Source of the DNA: DASYDU01 sp050248495
GTDB taxonomy: Bacteria; Planctomycetota; Planctomycetia; Pirellulales; Lacipirellulaceae
Assembly (NCBI GenBank): GCA_050248495.1
Contig: JBFWSG010000029.1
Coordinates: 1-64,000, forward strand
Direction of reading: 5' to 3'
DNA length: 64,000 nt
The translations under genes and the position numbers were made by a program. Of the stretch, positions 27,798-36,068 are shown one piece after another. The notes beneath the pieces are model-generated. The model was not told the DNA's origin. It made no database searches and saw only the letters and a list, made by a program, of their open reading frames with translations. Numbering within the stretch: position 1 is the first letter of the stretch; each line of letters opens with the position of its first letter.

Positions 27798-28245
27798 AGT
27801 TAGAAAAGCTGATCAACAACTGACCACATTTGGTGGATTGTCTCGCTCTGCGCTAATGGCGCGCGTGCGAAGTCACAGCAATTTGACGACGGAACTTCGG
27901 CTCGTTCATTTCCTACGAACCGCCGGGATCTCCGGATGGCGAAGACATTTCCCAGTTCTGGGTTGCCCGGATTTCTGTTGGCCGAAAGAGCGAATCGCGG
28001 TGTTCGTTCATGGATGCTTTTGGCACGGCCACAACTGCGGGCGAAATCTCGTGCCCCGATCCAATCGGAAATTCTGGGTATCGAAAATCAAGGGAAATCA
28101 GAAACGTGACACTCGCATTTCTCGATCACTCCGAAAGCATGGATGGACTGTCATAACGATTTGGGAGTGCATACTAACCAAGTCTCCGCAGTATTGTGTC
28201 CGACGTATCGCGAGATATCTAAGCTTGAAACGAAAGCCACTTTAG
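27787..28245 (+). CDS. vsr: Very short patch repair (Vsr-like) endonuclease
   Basis: About 152 aa from a GTG at 27787 that overlaps the methylase end by 11 nt. Family motifs are RSALMARVRSHSNLTTELRL, CPDFCWPKERIAVFVHGCFWHGHNC (with the catalytic Asp in PDF and the zinc/active-site HGCFWHGH), RDTRISRSLRKHGW and ITIWECIL. Classical Vsr nicks next to T:G mismatches arising from 5-methylcytosine deamination. In restriction islands Vsr-fold proteins may also act as the restriction nuclease. Confidence 0.92.
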   Translation: MQDEVRKADQQLTTFGGLSRSALMARVRSHSNLTTELRLVHFLRTAGISGWRRHFPVLGCPDFCWPKERIAVFVHGCFWHGHNCGRNLVPRSNRKFWVSKIKGNQKRDTRISRSLRKHGWTVITIWECILTKSPQYCVRRIARYLSLKRKPL

Positions 28246-28257
28246 GAATTCGCCTGT

Positions 28258-30345
28258 ATGGCAGACACAAACGAAGAACTGGTACTTCGATTCAGCCACA
28301 ACGTCGTGGAGCATCTCGGACTAAAACTGTATCAGAACAAGCCAACGAACGTTATTGCGGAAGTAGTTTCAAACTCGTGGGATGCGGACTCGGCGAACGT
28401 CCACGTGAACACGTCAATGTTTGGCGATAGCAAATGGATTGCAATTCACGATGATGGTCACGGCATGACTCGTGATGAGTTGGCGAGTTCATATCTTGTG
28501 ATCGGTTACGCACGGCGAACGCAAGCTGATGACAAATCGCGAGGAAATCGCCGGCTCATGGGCAGGAAAGGCATTGGAAAACTAGCGCCATTCGGCATCG
28601 CCCGCCAGTTGGACGTATTGACATGCGCGATTGCCGATAAGGTCCCACGGGTACATTGGCTACGATTCGATTTGGATGAGCTGTTGCGGCAGAAAGGTGG
28701 CACAGACCAGTCTTACATTCCCACTCAAATATCTGTAGGTGTAAACCTTGATGAACTACCGCTTGCAAATGACCCAACTCGAGGTCAAGTTGCTGCTTGG
28801 CAGTCGCTACTGAAAAAGGGCAAGAAGACGGGCACGCTTGTGCTGATGACAAAGCTCTCTTTGGGCAAAGCCATAAATGATGAACAGCTTATTAACTCGC
28901 TTGGCCACCGCTTTACAATTGCGACAGGACACAATTTCACACTATCGGTAAATGGTCAAACTGCGACAACCGAGAATATGTTGCCGGATTTTGACTTTCG
29001 GATTCCTGACACTGGGTTTACCACGGAGACGGTAGGCGAGAAGGATGTGAAGTACTGGGTCGGCTTTGTTAAGAAAGCGGATTGGCCTGCAGATCAAGCC
29101 GGCGTTGGTGTCTACTCCCATGGCAAAATTGCGCAGGACCGTCCGTTCACTTTTGGAGCAAAGGGCAAGGAAATATTTACGCGGTATATGTTCGGCGTCG
29201 TAGAAGCGGAGTGGCTCGATGAACTCGACGAAGACGTCATTTCGACCGACCGAACCAACGTAAATTGGGAACTACCTACTACGCGACCCTTATATCAGTG
29301 GGGTCAGTCAAAGGTCAGTTCATGGGTCGGAAAATTCGAGGAATGGCGGCGCGGTTTGGAGGAAAGCGACAATCGACAATTGGTTCAGGCGGTAACTCGA
29401 AGTGGCGAAGCGCCTAAAGTGACGGAGCCGGAGGAAGAGGAAATCGTGAAACTAGTTTCGGCGATTACTCCTTCGTTTGGAAAGGATACTGACGAAAAAA
29501 AACGTCTCGTGAAGGCTGTATCCGAGGCTTGGATTCAGACACCAATGCGACGTCTTGTCCGCGATTTATGGGACTCCGTAGGGAAGGACGGAGAAATGCC
29601 CCCCGCTACCTTTACAACCGTGATTCAAAAGCTATCGCTCCACTCAATTCCAGAGTCGCTGAACTTGGCTGTAGTGTTCGCGCAAAGAGCGTTTGCCCTC
29701 ACAAGGCTACATGACTATGTACACCACGGATCTGAGTTAGACCTCCAGAAACTAATTGAGAAATTTCCGTGGATCATCGAGCCGGATAGGGCGGTGCTTA
29801 CTGCGAATCAACAACTGAAGACTGCAGTCGAAAACGCAGAATCTCTTGGCCAAATACCCCAAGGACGACGAATTAACGCCGGGAATGTCTCGGATGCAAA
29901 TCGACCGGATTTTGTATTCCTTTCCAGCCCACAAGAACAACAAATAGTCGTCGTTGAGTTAAAAAATCCTCAACAAGACCTAATCATAGAGAACAGACAG
30001 CAACTTATTGACTACATGGTTTGGTTTGAGGCGCACTACCCGAATGCCGATATCACGGGTTTTCTGATTGGGCGAAATCCAAGCAAGATGGAGCCAAAGT
30101 ACGCTGGGCTCACGATATTGCCGTGGACGGATGTGCTTCAGCGCTCTCGCGCGAGAAATTTAGAATTACTTGCGGCGATGCTGCTCCGAACTGGCACAGG
30201 TGGCACATCGGATGCACGCGCCGCTGACGCAATTGAATTAGGCGGAGAAGAGGCAAAAGCTATGCTAGAGCACCTAGCTAAGGAGCATACAGAGATTGCC
30301 GAATTAATGAACTCCTTCGCGGTTGTGAACAAGAATCAATCCTGA
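28258..30345 (+). CDS. GHKL (MutL/HSP90-like) ATPase fused to a PD-(D/E)xK nuclease domain
   Basis: 695 aa. The N-terminal ATPase shows the Bergerat fold: N-box with E35, N39 and D42 (EVVSNSWDAD), G1 DDGHGM at 65-70, and G2 GRKGIGKLAPFG at 102-113. The C-terminal part has D551 (RPDFVF) and E567-x-K569 (VVVELKNP), the PD-(D/E)xK pattern, followed by a helical segment NRQQLIDYMVWF. It starts 12 nt after vsr. GHKL ATPases of the MutL/MORC type coupled to cytosine methylases and Vsr nucleases are known from comparative genomics of restriction systems, so an ATP-gated DNA restriction role is likely but unproven here. Confidence 0.88.
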   Translation: MADTNEELVLRFSHNVVEHLGLKLYQNKPTNVIAEVVSNSWDADSANVHVNTSMFGDSKWIAIHDDGHGMTRDELASSYLVIGYARRTQADDKSRGNRRLMGRKGIGKLAPFGIARQLDVLTCAIADKVPRVHWLRFDLDELLRQKGGTDQSYIPTQISVGVNLDELPLANDPTRGQVAAWQSLLKKGKKTGTLVLMTKLSLGKAINDEQLINSLGHRFTIATGHNFTLSVNGQTATTENMLPDFDFRIPDTGFTTETVGEKDVKYWVGFVKKADWPADQAGVGVYSHGKIAQDRPFTFGAKGKEIFTRYMFGVVEAEWLDELDEDVISTDRTNVNWELPTTRPLYQWGQSKVSSWVGKFEEWRRGLEESDNRQLVQAVTRSGEAPKVTEPEEEEIVKLVSAITPSFGKDTDEKKRLVKAVSEAWIQTPMRRLVRDLWDSVGKDGEMPPATFTTVIQKLSLHSIPESLNLAVVFAQRAFALTRLHDYVHHGSELDLQKLIEKFPWIIEPDRAVLTANQQLKTAVENAESLGQIPQGRRINAGNVSDANRPDFVFLSSPQEQQIVVVELKNPQQDLIIENRQQLIDYMVWFEAHYPNADITGFLIGRNPSKMEPKYAGLTILPWTDVLQRSRARNLELLAAMLLRTGTGGTSDARAADAIELGGEEAKAMLEHLAKEHTEIAELMNSFAVVNKNQS

Positions 30346-30653
30346 CTGTTTTCTGCCCATCGACATCGAAACAGAAAGCATAAGACGGTAGCGTGGGATG
30401 ACAAAAGCCCTCAGAATTTGGACAGCTGCAAGGCGCCGCCGGCAGCAATAACCCAGCGTCTGATGATTCCCACCCACCGCCAACTCCCCCACGAATTTCG
30501 AAATCCTCAGCACCAACGCCGACAACCGCCTCCGCGTGGAAAACAGCCTTCAGCCAGACGAAGCTCAGAGCGGAGAGCCCAGAGCCAATCCGGCCCTCCG
30601 CTCTTAGCCCTCAGCCGACGGCCCTTCCACGCTCCCTGCTACAATAGCGCCCC
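30346..30653. other. Intergenic region with word-repeat tract
   Basis: About 300 bases. The second half (about 30540-30635) is made of words around cagagcggagagcccagagc and ctcttagccctcagccgac, partly in inverted order. No gene was seen. Confidence 0.5.
30637..30645 (+). promoter_or_regulatory. Candidate extended -10 giving a near-leaderless message
   Basis: TGCTACAAT (TGn plus TACAAT at 30640-30645) ends 8 nt before the ATG at 30654. Transcription would begin at or just before the start codon. There is no Shine-Dalgarno sequence. Confidence 0.4.
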
Positions 30654-31022
30654 ATGAGCGACCCAAGCACTGATCGAGAGAGCGGCAAAAGACTGGGCAA
30701 AATCGCCCCGAGGATTACCTCGACGCCCCGCGAGCGCATCATCGGTGCTGTTCTGTTTTTGATTTACCTCGGAGCGTTGCTGCTCAACGGTTATGCCTAT
30801 TCAGTCCACTTCGAAAATCTGTGGCCTGCTCGGGTAGTTTGGGTAGTCCGCGCGACGTGCCTCGCGGTACTGCTCGTGATGCCGGTGGTAGCCGTCTGTT
30901 GGTTAATTGGTATCGATCGGAGCCCAGCTTGGATGCGCGGTCGAATCTCGCTACGCGCTCTGGTTATCCTGTTTACACTCGCTGCCGTAGTGCTTGGCGT
31001 GATCGCCTCGCTGGTAAAATAA
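30654..31022 (+). CDS. Small three-helix membrane protein, unknown function
   Basis: 122 aa with a polar N-terminus (about 25 residues) and three hydrophobic segments: VLFLIYLGALLLNGYAYSV, CLAVLLVMPVVAVCWLIGI and LVILFTLAAVVLGVIASLV. No family was recognised. The gene stands alone between two word-repeat tracts. Confidence 0.65.
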   Translation: MSDPSTDRESGKRLGKIAPRITSTPRERIIGAVLFLIYLGALLLNGYAYSVHFENLWPARVVWVVRATCLAVLLVMPVVAVCWLIGIDRSPAWMRGRISLRALVILFTLAAVVLGVIASLVK

Positions 31023-31680
31023 CTCCCATCCCACGACTCCCGGCTCCTGGCTCTCGGCTGCTCGCTCCTCCCACGTGGCCTGAAATTCCTTCTTGAAATC
31101 GGCCATCCACGTCGCTACAACGATAGTGTACAAATAGACAGAATAAGCTATTAGCCGTCAGCTCTTAGCCGTCAGCCAGAGAACTCGCGGCCCCGTTCGC
31201 GCTGCGTCACCGTTTCGCCCACAGCCGATGGTGACTCCTGTCCCCCTCTGCCCCTCAACCCTTAACACGACACCCTCAATTTTGTTGTCACCTTCGAGAA
31301 AACGCGAGGATTTATGAAGACGCCTGTCACCTTCGGCCGTACAGTCACCCGGCAACCACCTCCCTACGGGCGGAGGGCCGATGGCTGTTGGCTGACGGCC
31401 CCCGGTTTCTGGCTCTCAACTCTGGACTCTAGACTCTCAACCCTTTTGTCCCCTTCGCTGAATCCCCGCGATTTTCACACCAGAGGACCCACACGCATGC
31501 TGTCACCTTCGGCCGCCAGTCACCAATCACGAGTCACCAGTCACCGCCTCCGCCATTGCTATTGAACGAGTCCCCAAAATTGTCTATTTAGCCCTGCCTT
31601 CCAGGCAGGTTTTGACCCCGCCTGCCAGGCATATTTTTCGCACTGTCCGATTTGACGATGCCCTCTTGGGAGCTCCGTGC
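31023..31680. other. Intergenic region with several word-repeat tracts
   Basis: About 660 bases with no convincing gene. Tracts use different words: ttagccgtcagc (about 31148-31185), actctgg/actctag/actctca (about 31411-31440), and agtcacca/agtcaccg (about 31517-31550). GGGAG before 31681 serves the next gene. Confidence 0.6.
31593..31613. terminator. Short hairpin followed by T run
   Basis: CCTGCC-TTCCA-GGCAGG followed by TTTT. A similar cctgccaggc element recurs about 10 nt further on. It is weak as a terminator and may be part of the repeat-rich spacer. Confidence 0.3.
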
Positions 31681-33090
31681 ATGCGATCGTTCCTGCTGCC
31701 GCTCGCGGCGTTGATCCTTGCTCTCTCGCTCACGCCCTCACTTCGCGCCGCCGGGCCAAACGCGGCCCGCGTGCTCGCCGAGCCGCTCCACGCGACCGTC
31801 GTGAGCCCCGGCGCACCGGTCCGCAGCGGCCCCGCCGAGTCGTATTATCTCACCGACACGCTGCCCGAAGGCACCGCGGTCGAAATCTACAAACGCAACG
31901 ACGACGGCTGGTGCGCGGTCCGTCCGCCCGAGGAAAGTTTTAGCTGGGTCTTCGCCCAGAACGTGCGGCTCGTGAGCGACGAGCTCGCGGAGGTCATCAA
32001 GGACAAGTCGCCGGCCCGCGTCGGCAGCCGGCTCAGCTCGCAGCGCGATGTGGTCGAGGTGCGGATGAAGCAGGGTGAACGAGTGACGATCCTCGGCCAG
32101 GACGACCGCGACGGCGGCGTGTGGTACAAGATCGCCCCGCCCGCCGGCGAATTCCGCTGGATGCGAGCCCGCGATCTGGGGATGGAGGAGTCGTCGCCGA
32201 AAAGTGCTGACGCGTCCGGCAGCTACGTCACGACTACCGACAAGCGCTACGCCGTCCGTACCGTCGCCGGTGAACAACCAATCGCCGGCGAAGAGGCGGC
32301 CCCCATCGCCGCGCCGCCGCTCGCACCGGTCGAAACAATCACTTCGACGACGATGCCCGCCGCCCCAGCGCCGCTGCCAAAACCGAACGACCAGTGGGCG
32401 CCTGCCAAGTCGCAGATCCCGACGGCCGCCGACGTCACGCCCCTCGGCGTTGCACCGGTGGCATCGACGCCGGCCGCGACGACTCCGCCCGCCTCATCCG
32501 CCGAGCTCGCCCAGCATCTGCAGCGGCTCGAACTGCAGCTCTCGCGAATGGTCGCCGAGCCGCCGGGCACCTGGAACGTCGCCCCGCTGGAACAAGCGGC
32601 CGAACAATTGCTCGCGCACGCCGAAACGGTGCAGGATCGCAACGCCGTGAAGTCGACGCTCGCCAAGATCGACCGCTTCTCTTCGATCCAGCGGCGCTAC
32701 GCCGCAGGGAACGCCGGCGCAATGCGTTTGCCAGCAAACATGCCCAGCACGAGCATGCCCTCCGCACCAACGGCCGGTACTCCGATGATCGCGGGCACAA
32801 CATCGCTCAACGCCGCCCCGGTCGCCGGCGCGCAGCCGAACTCGCCCTACGACGCGGTGGGCATCTTGCGGCCAGTCGTCTCGAAGCGGCCCGGCGCACC
32901 GCAGTTCGCGCTCGTGAACGCGCAGGGCCAGGTGGTCACGTTCATCACGCCGACGCCGGACGTCAACCTGCAGCCGTTCATCGGCCAGCAGATCGGCGTC
33001 ACCGGCAGCCGCGGCTACATCCCGGAATTCCGCCGAGCCCACGTGACCGCCGCCCGCGTCGCCCCGCTCAACGAACGCATGATCCGCTAG
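31681..33090 (+). CDS. Secreted SH3-domain protein
   Basis: 469 aa from the ATG at 31681. A signal peptide (FLLPLAALILALSLTPSLRA) is followed by two SH3b-like modules (about 40-95: VRSGPAESYYLTDTLPEGTAVEI; about 110-165: EVRMKQGERVTILGQD...WYKI). A long Pro/Ala-rich linker precedes a C-terminal OB-like segment (VTFITPTPDVNLQPFIGQQIGVTGSRGYIPEFRRAHVTA). SH3b modules suggest peptidoglycan or protein contact. Its TAG stop shares bases with the stop of the opposing gene within CTAG. Confidence 0.8.
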   Translation: MRSFLLPLAALILALSLTPSLRAAGPNAARVLAEPLHATVVSPGAPVRSGPAESYYLTDTLPEGTAVEIYKRNDDGWCAVRPPEESFSWVFAQNVRLVSDELAEVIKDKSPARVGSRLSSQRDVVEVRMKQGERVTILGQDDRDGGVWYKIAPPAGEFRWMRARDLGMEESSPKSADASGSYVTTTDKRYAVRTVAGEQPIAGEEAAPIAAPPLAPVETITSTTMPAAPAPLPKPNDQWAPAKSQIPTAADVTPLGVAPVASTPAATTPPASSAELAQHLQRLELQLSRMVAEPPGTWNVAPLEQAAEQLLAHAETVQDRNAVKSTLAKIDRFSSIQRRYAAGNAGAMRLPANMPSTSMPSAPTAGTPMIAGTTSLNAAPVAGAQPNSPYDAVGILRPVVSKRPGAPQFALVNAQGQVVTFITPTPDVNLQPFIGQQIGVTGSRGYIPEFRRAHVTAARVAPLNERMIR

Positions 33091-34376
33091 CGCTGTCGCG
33101 TGGAGCTGCGCCGAGCGCGCAGCTGCTCCGCGAGGCGAGCCACGCGCGGATCGCGGTCGTGCAAGGCGACGTTCCAAGCGCGGTCGAGCAGTTCGGCATC
33201 GTGCGAAGTGGCCATGATCGTGACGGCCGCTTGGCGAACCTCGGCGTCAGGATCTTCGGCGAGCAACATCAACCAGGCCTTCGCGCCGAGGCCCGGGATG
33301 GCGGGGAGATCCTGCACGAGCTGCACGCGCGCCGCGCGGTCGCTGGATGACAGCGCGAGCCGTACGACGTCAGACCGCAGGCGGCCGAATCCGCGTCGCT
33401 GCAGCTCCGCTTCAATCGCGCGTTGCGGCGGGCCGCTTTCGACCAACCAGCGCTCAAGCAATTGGCGCGAGTCGAGTGCGGCCCAGGAGTCGGCGGGGCC
33501 TTCGCTCTCGGAGGGCGGTTCGGCGGCCGGCATCGGCGCGGCTTTTTTCAGCGTCTCGGCCGCGGGCTGCTCAAACGGCCGCGGCATCGGCGCGGTCTCG
33601 GTTGAGAACTGCGGCCGCGCCGGCGGCGGGTTGTCTTCGTCGAGGACTTCCGGCAAGTCGGCCGCCACGATCGACTGCAGCGCGATCCGCGACGGCGGCG
33701 CGAACAGGCCCACCGGCGCCGATTGCAACATGGCGTTGGCCACCGGCACGATTTCGGGCCGCGTGCGCGGATAGCGGCCTCGCGCCGCGAGCAGCAGCGA
33801 CTCGCAGCGTTCGGAAAAACGTAGCGCGTCTTCCGGCGGCGCCTGGTTGGCGATCCGCAACATTCGCTCGGTCGTGCGTTCGAGCCAGGCGAGGTCGAGC
33901 GCGGAGAGTTCCGTCTGCTCGGCGTCGAGCGCGAGGGACAGCCGTTCGAGTCGAGCGGCCACGCGGGCGGCGCCGCGGCTCGACTTCGATTCGTGCTGCC
34001 ACTTCTGCAGCAGGTCGGCGATTGAATCCTGAGCCTGGCGGGCTACTTCGCGGGCCGGCGAGGTGGCGGCCACGACAATCGTTTCGATCGGCGGCTCGCG
34101 GAGCTGCGTCATCTGTCGCAGGGCGAGCGTCGCTTCTTCTTCGGGCGCGGTGGCGATTCGCCGCGAGAGCTCGCTCACGAGCCGGGAGTGTTCCACGCGG
34201 GCGAGCGTCCAGACGACCGCCCACATCGCGCAGAGCGTGACCGTAAAGGTCGCCAAAAATGACCACCGCAGCGGCTTTGCTTCCGACAACGCCCCGACTC
34301 CAACCGATGTCCAGCGAGCCGAGACAAGTCCCAGTTTGTCCGCCCGAGAGGCTCGCGACATCCAGCTTATACGCAT
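33087..34376 (-). CDS. Membrane-anchored HEAT-repeat-like protein
   Basis: 429 aa. One transmembrane segment is near 38-58 (WSFLATFTVTLCAMWAVVWTL). After it come helical repeats, a Pro-rich linker (about 265-300: NPPPARPQF...), and C-terminal HEAT-like units (LLAEDPDAEVRQAAVTIMATS, ALHDRDPRVARLAEQLRA). The start is uncertain; internal starts closer to the transmembrane segment are possible. Function unknown. It is convergent with the SH3 protein gene. Confidence 0.7.
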   Translation of the reverse strand: MRISWMSRASRADKLGLVSARWTSVGVGALSEAKPLRWSFLATFTVTLCAMWAVVWTLARVEHSRLVSELSRRIATAPEEEATLALRQMTQLREPPIETIVVAATSPAREVARQAQDSIADLLQKWQHESKSSRGAARVAARLERLSLALDAEQTELSALDLAWLERTTERMLRIANQAPPEDALRFSERCESLLLAARGRYPRTRPEIVPVANAMLQSAPVGLFAPPSRIALQSIVAADLPEVLDEDNPPPARPQFSTETAPMPRPFEQPAAETLKKAAPMPAAEPPSESEGPADSWAALDSRQLLERWLVESGPPQRAIEAELQRRGFGRLRSDVVRLALSSSDRAARVQLVQDLPAIPGLGAKAWLMLLAEDPDAEVRQAAVTIMATSHDAELLDRAWNVALHDRDPRVARLAEQLRARRSSTRQR

Positions 34377-34547
34377 GTGGATAGAGTCGAGATCGGCAGG
34401 AGTGCAGCACGGGATTGATAGCTTTCGTCGGCCGGGAGTTTTTTCTCTCGCTGTCGCGGGCCGCGGACCGAAATATCTATCGGACCGACATAGTTTAACG
34501 TGCCGCTAGCGACGACGCGGAAAACTGCGGGGCCGAGGGGGGAATCG

Positions 34548-35495
34548 ATGACTCGCGCGCAATTGCAGCACGGACTGCTGGCAGGGGTACGCCGCCATGG
34601 AGCGGTGCTCCTTGTCTCCTTGGCACCCACATTTCTTGTCGGCGGCGGAATAGTTGGCGCTGCCGCGACCGCTCAGGCCGAGCCAGAGGCCGCGTCGACG
34701 ACCGTCGGCGCCACGTCGCAGCGATCGGCGCGCGACGAAGCCATTCGCTCGATCCCGTGGAAGCAACTCGGCGACTCGCAGCGCCGCCAGCTGCAATCGG
34801 TCATCCAGAACGCCAGCATGTATCGCCGGCTGCCGACGCGCGTGATCGACTGCGATCCCGACCTGTTCACGTTCCTGCTCCAGCATCCGGAAGTCGTGGT
34901 CGACGTCTGGCAGATGATGGGCATCTCGAAGGTGACGCTGCAGCAAACCTCGGCCAGTACGTATCGCGGCAACGACGGCTGCGGGACGACGGGCAACGTG
35001 TCGTATTTCTATACGAACTGGGGCCCGGATGCGCAGAACCTGGTGGTCGTGTACGCCGAAGGGGCCTACGACGGCAAACCGTTCATCAAGCCACTGCGAG
35101 CCCGCAGCGCGATGGTGCTGCAGTCGGGCGCGGTCCGCGAGACCAACGGCCGCAGCTACATCACGGTCCGCGTCGATTCGTTCGTGGAAATTCAGCAGAT
35201 GGGCGTCGAGCTGGTCGCCAGGACCGTGCAGCCGTGGATCAACCAGACCGCGGACCGAAACTTCATCGAGACGCTCGGCTTCGTGAGCACGTTCTCGCAG
35301 ACGGCGGAGAAGAATCCGCAAGGGATGCAGCGGCTAGCCGCGAAGCTGCGCACGGTCGACGCTCCGACGCGCGACGAGCTGGTCCATCTCTGCTTCCGGG
35401 CCGCTCAGCGGTACGCCAAGGACGACACCAAACCGGGAGACGAGCCGTACGTCCTCGCACAGCGAGTCGATTTGCCGCTGTCGCAGACGAAATAG
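34548..35495 (+). CDS. Conserved secreted protein of unknown function
   Basis: 315 aa from the ATG at 34548. A long signal sequence (GAVLLVSLAPTFLVGGGIVGAAATAQA) precedes a mature domain with IPWKQLGDSQRRQLQSVIQ, RRLPTRVIDCDPDLFTFLLQHPEVVVDVWQMMGIS and NFIETLGFVSTFSQTAEKNP. The pattern is of a compact all-beta plus helical secreted protein, but I do not recognise a family. It is followed by a good terminator hairpin, so it is probably monocistronic. Confidence 0.75.
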   Translation: MTRAQLQHGLLAGVRRHGAVLLVSLAPTFLVGGGIVGAAATAQAEPEAASTTVGATSQRSARDEAIRSIPWKQLGDSQRRQLQSVIQNASMYRRLPTRVIDCDPDLFTFLLQHPEVVVDVWQMMGISKVTLQQTSASTYRGNDGCGTTGNVSYFYTNWGPDAQNLVVVYAEGAYDGKPFIKPLRARSAMVLQSGAVRETNGRSYITVRVDSFVEIQQMGVELVARTVQPWINQTADRNFIETLGFVSTFSQTAEKNPQGMQRLAAKLRTVDAPTRDELVHLCFRAAQRYAKDDTKPGDEPYVLAQRVDLPLSQTK

Positions 35496-35502
35496 CCGGC
35501 TG

Positions 35503-35537
35503 GTCCGTAAGCGTTTCGCAGACGGACTTTCTTTCTT
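35503..35537 (+). terminator. Rho-independent terminator after the secreted protein gene
   Basis: GTCCGT at 35503-35508 pairs with ACGGAC at 35522-35527, with an inner GCG-TTT-CGC pairing, followed by TTTCTTTCTT. It lies 8 nt after the stop codon at 35495. Confidence 0.6.
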
Positions 35538-35731
35538 GCCGGCATGGTCGGCAGCCGTGCGATTGTCTGATATCAAAAGTCAGACATGTCACCACGACGG
35601 CACGACGAGCACGACGGTGCGGACATTCGAGCGAGCGGCAAGTGCGACAAACGCGATTTGGGGCGCCCCTTCGTGGCAGCGACGGCGCCCCTTTCTGGTC
35701 GTGGCGTAAGTCCATATGCTGTAGCCACTTT

Positions 35732-35768
35732 GAGCCCGTAGCTCAGTCGGTAGAGCAGCGGACTTTTT
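35732..35768 (+). pseudogene. 5' half of a tRNA-Lys gene
   Basis: gagcccgtagctcagtcgg and on to ggactttt matches the first 36-37 nt of the intact tRNA-Lys at 38813, with one A to G change. The match stops in the anticodon loop; the following sequence (aggcaatgtaatgg) cannot close the anticodon stem. The three bases before it (ttt) are shared too. Confidence 0.9.
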
Positions 35769-36028
35769 AGGCAATGTAATGGTCTCGGCCTCTCTGCCAC
35801 AAACGTCTGGAAATGCCATAAATTCTAGGGTGAATTCGCGGCTCTGTTGCGAATCAAGAAACACCCCAAAGATGCCAAGACGTACGGGTCCCGGTTATCG
35901 CGACAACCGACAAGGGCAGCGAGCGCCTCGGCGTAAATGGCCTCGGATTCACGCTCATTGCAATCATTGCGTGGATTTGCAGAATACTTCGTTGAAATGC
36001 GGTAGTCGCTCGAACTGCCGCAAGCGCG

Positions 36029-36047
36029 AACCGGTAGACTACCGGTT
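36029..36047. promoter_or_regulatory. 19-nt perfect palindrome, possible operator
   Basis: AACCGGTAG-A-CTACCGGTT is a perfect inverted repeat with a one-base centre, 21 nt before the ATG at 36069. Size and position suit a dimeric repressor site. No regulator gene is adjacent. Confidence 0.5.
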
Positions 36048-36068
36048 TGGCGAAGTCGCTCGGCGAGG

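Noticed and set aside
30540..31560. CRISPR array
   Set aside because: The repeats are short, variable words without constant spacers or repeat length, and no cas genes are present.
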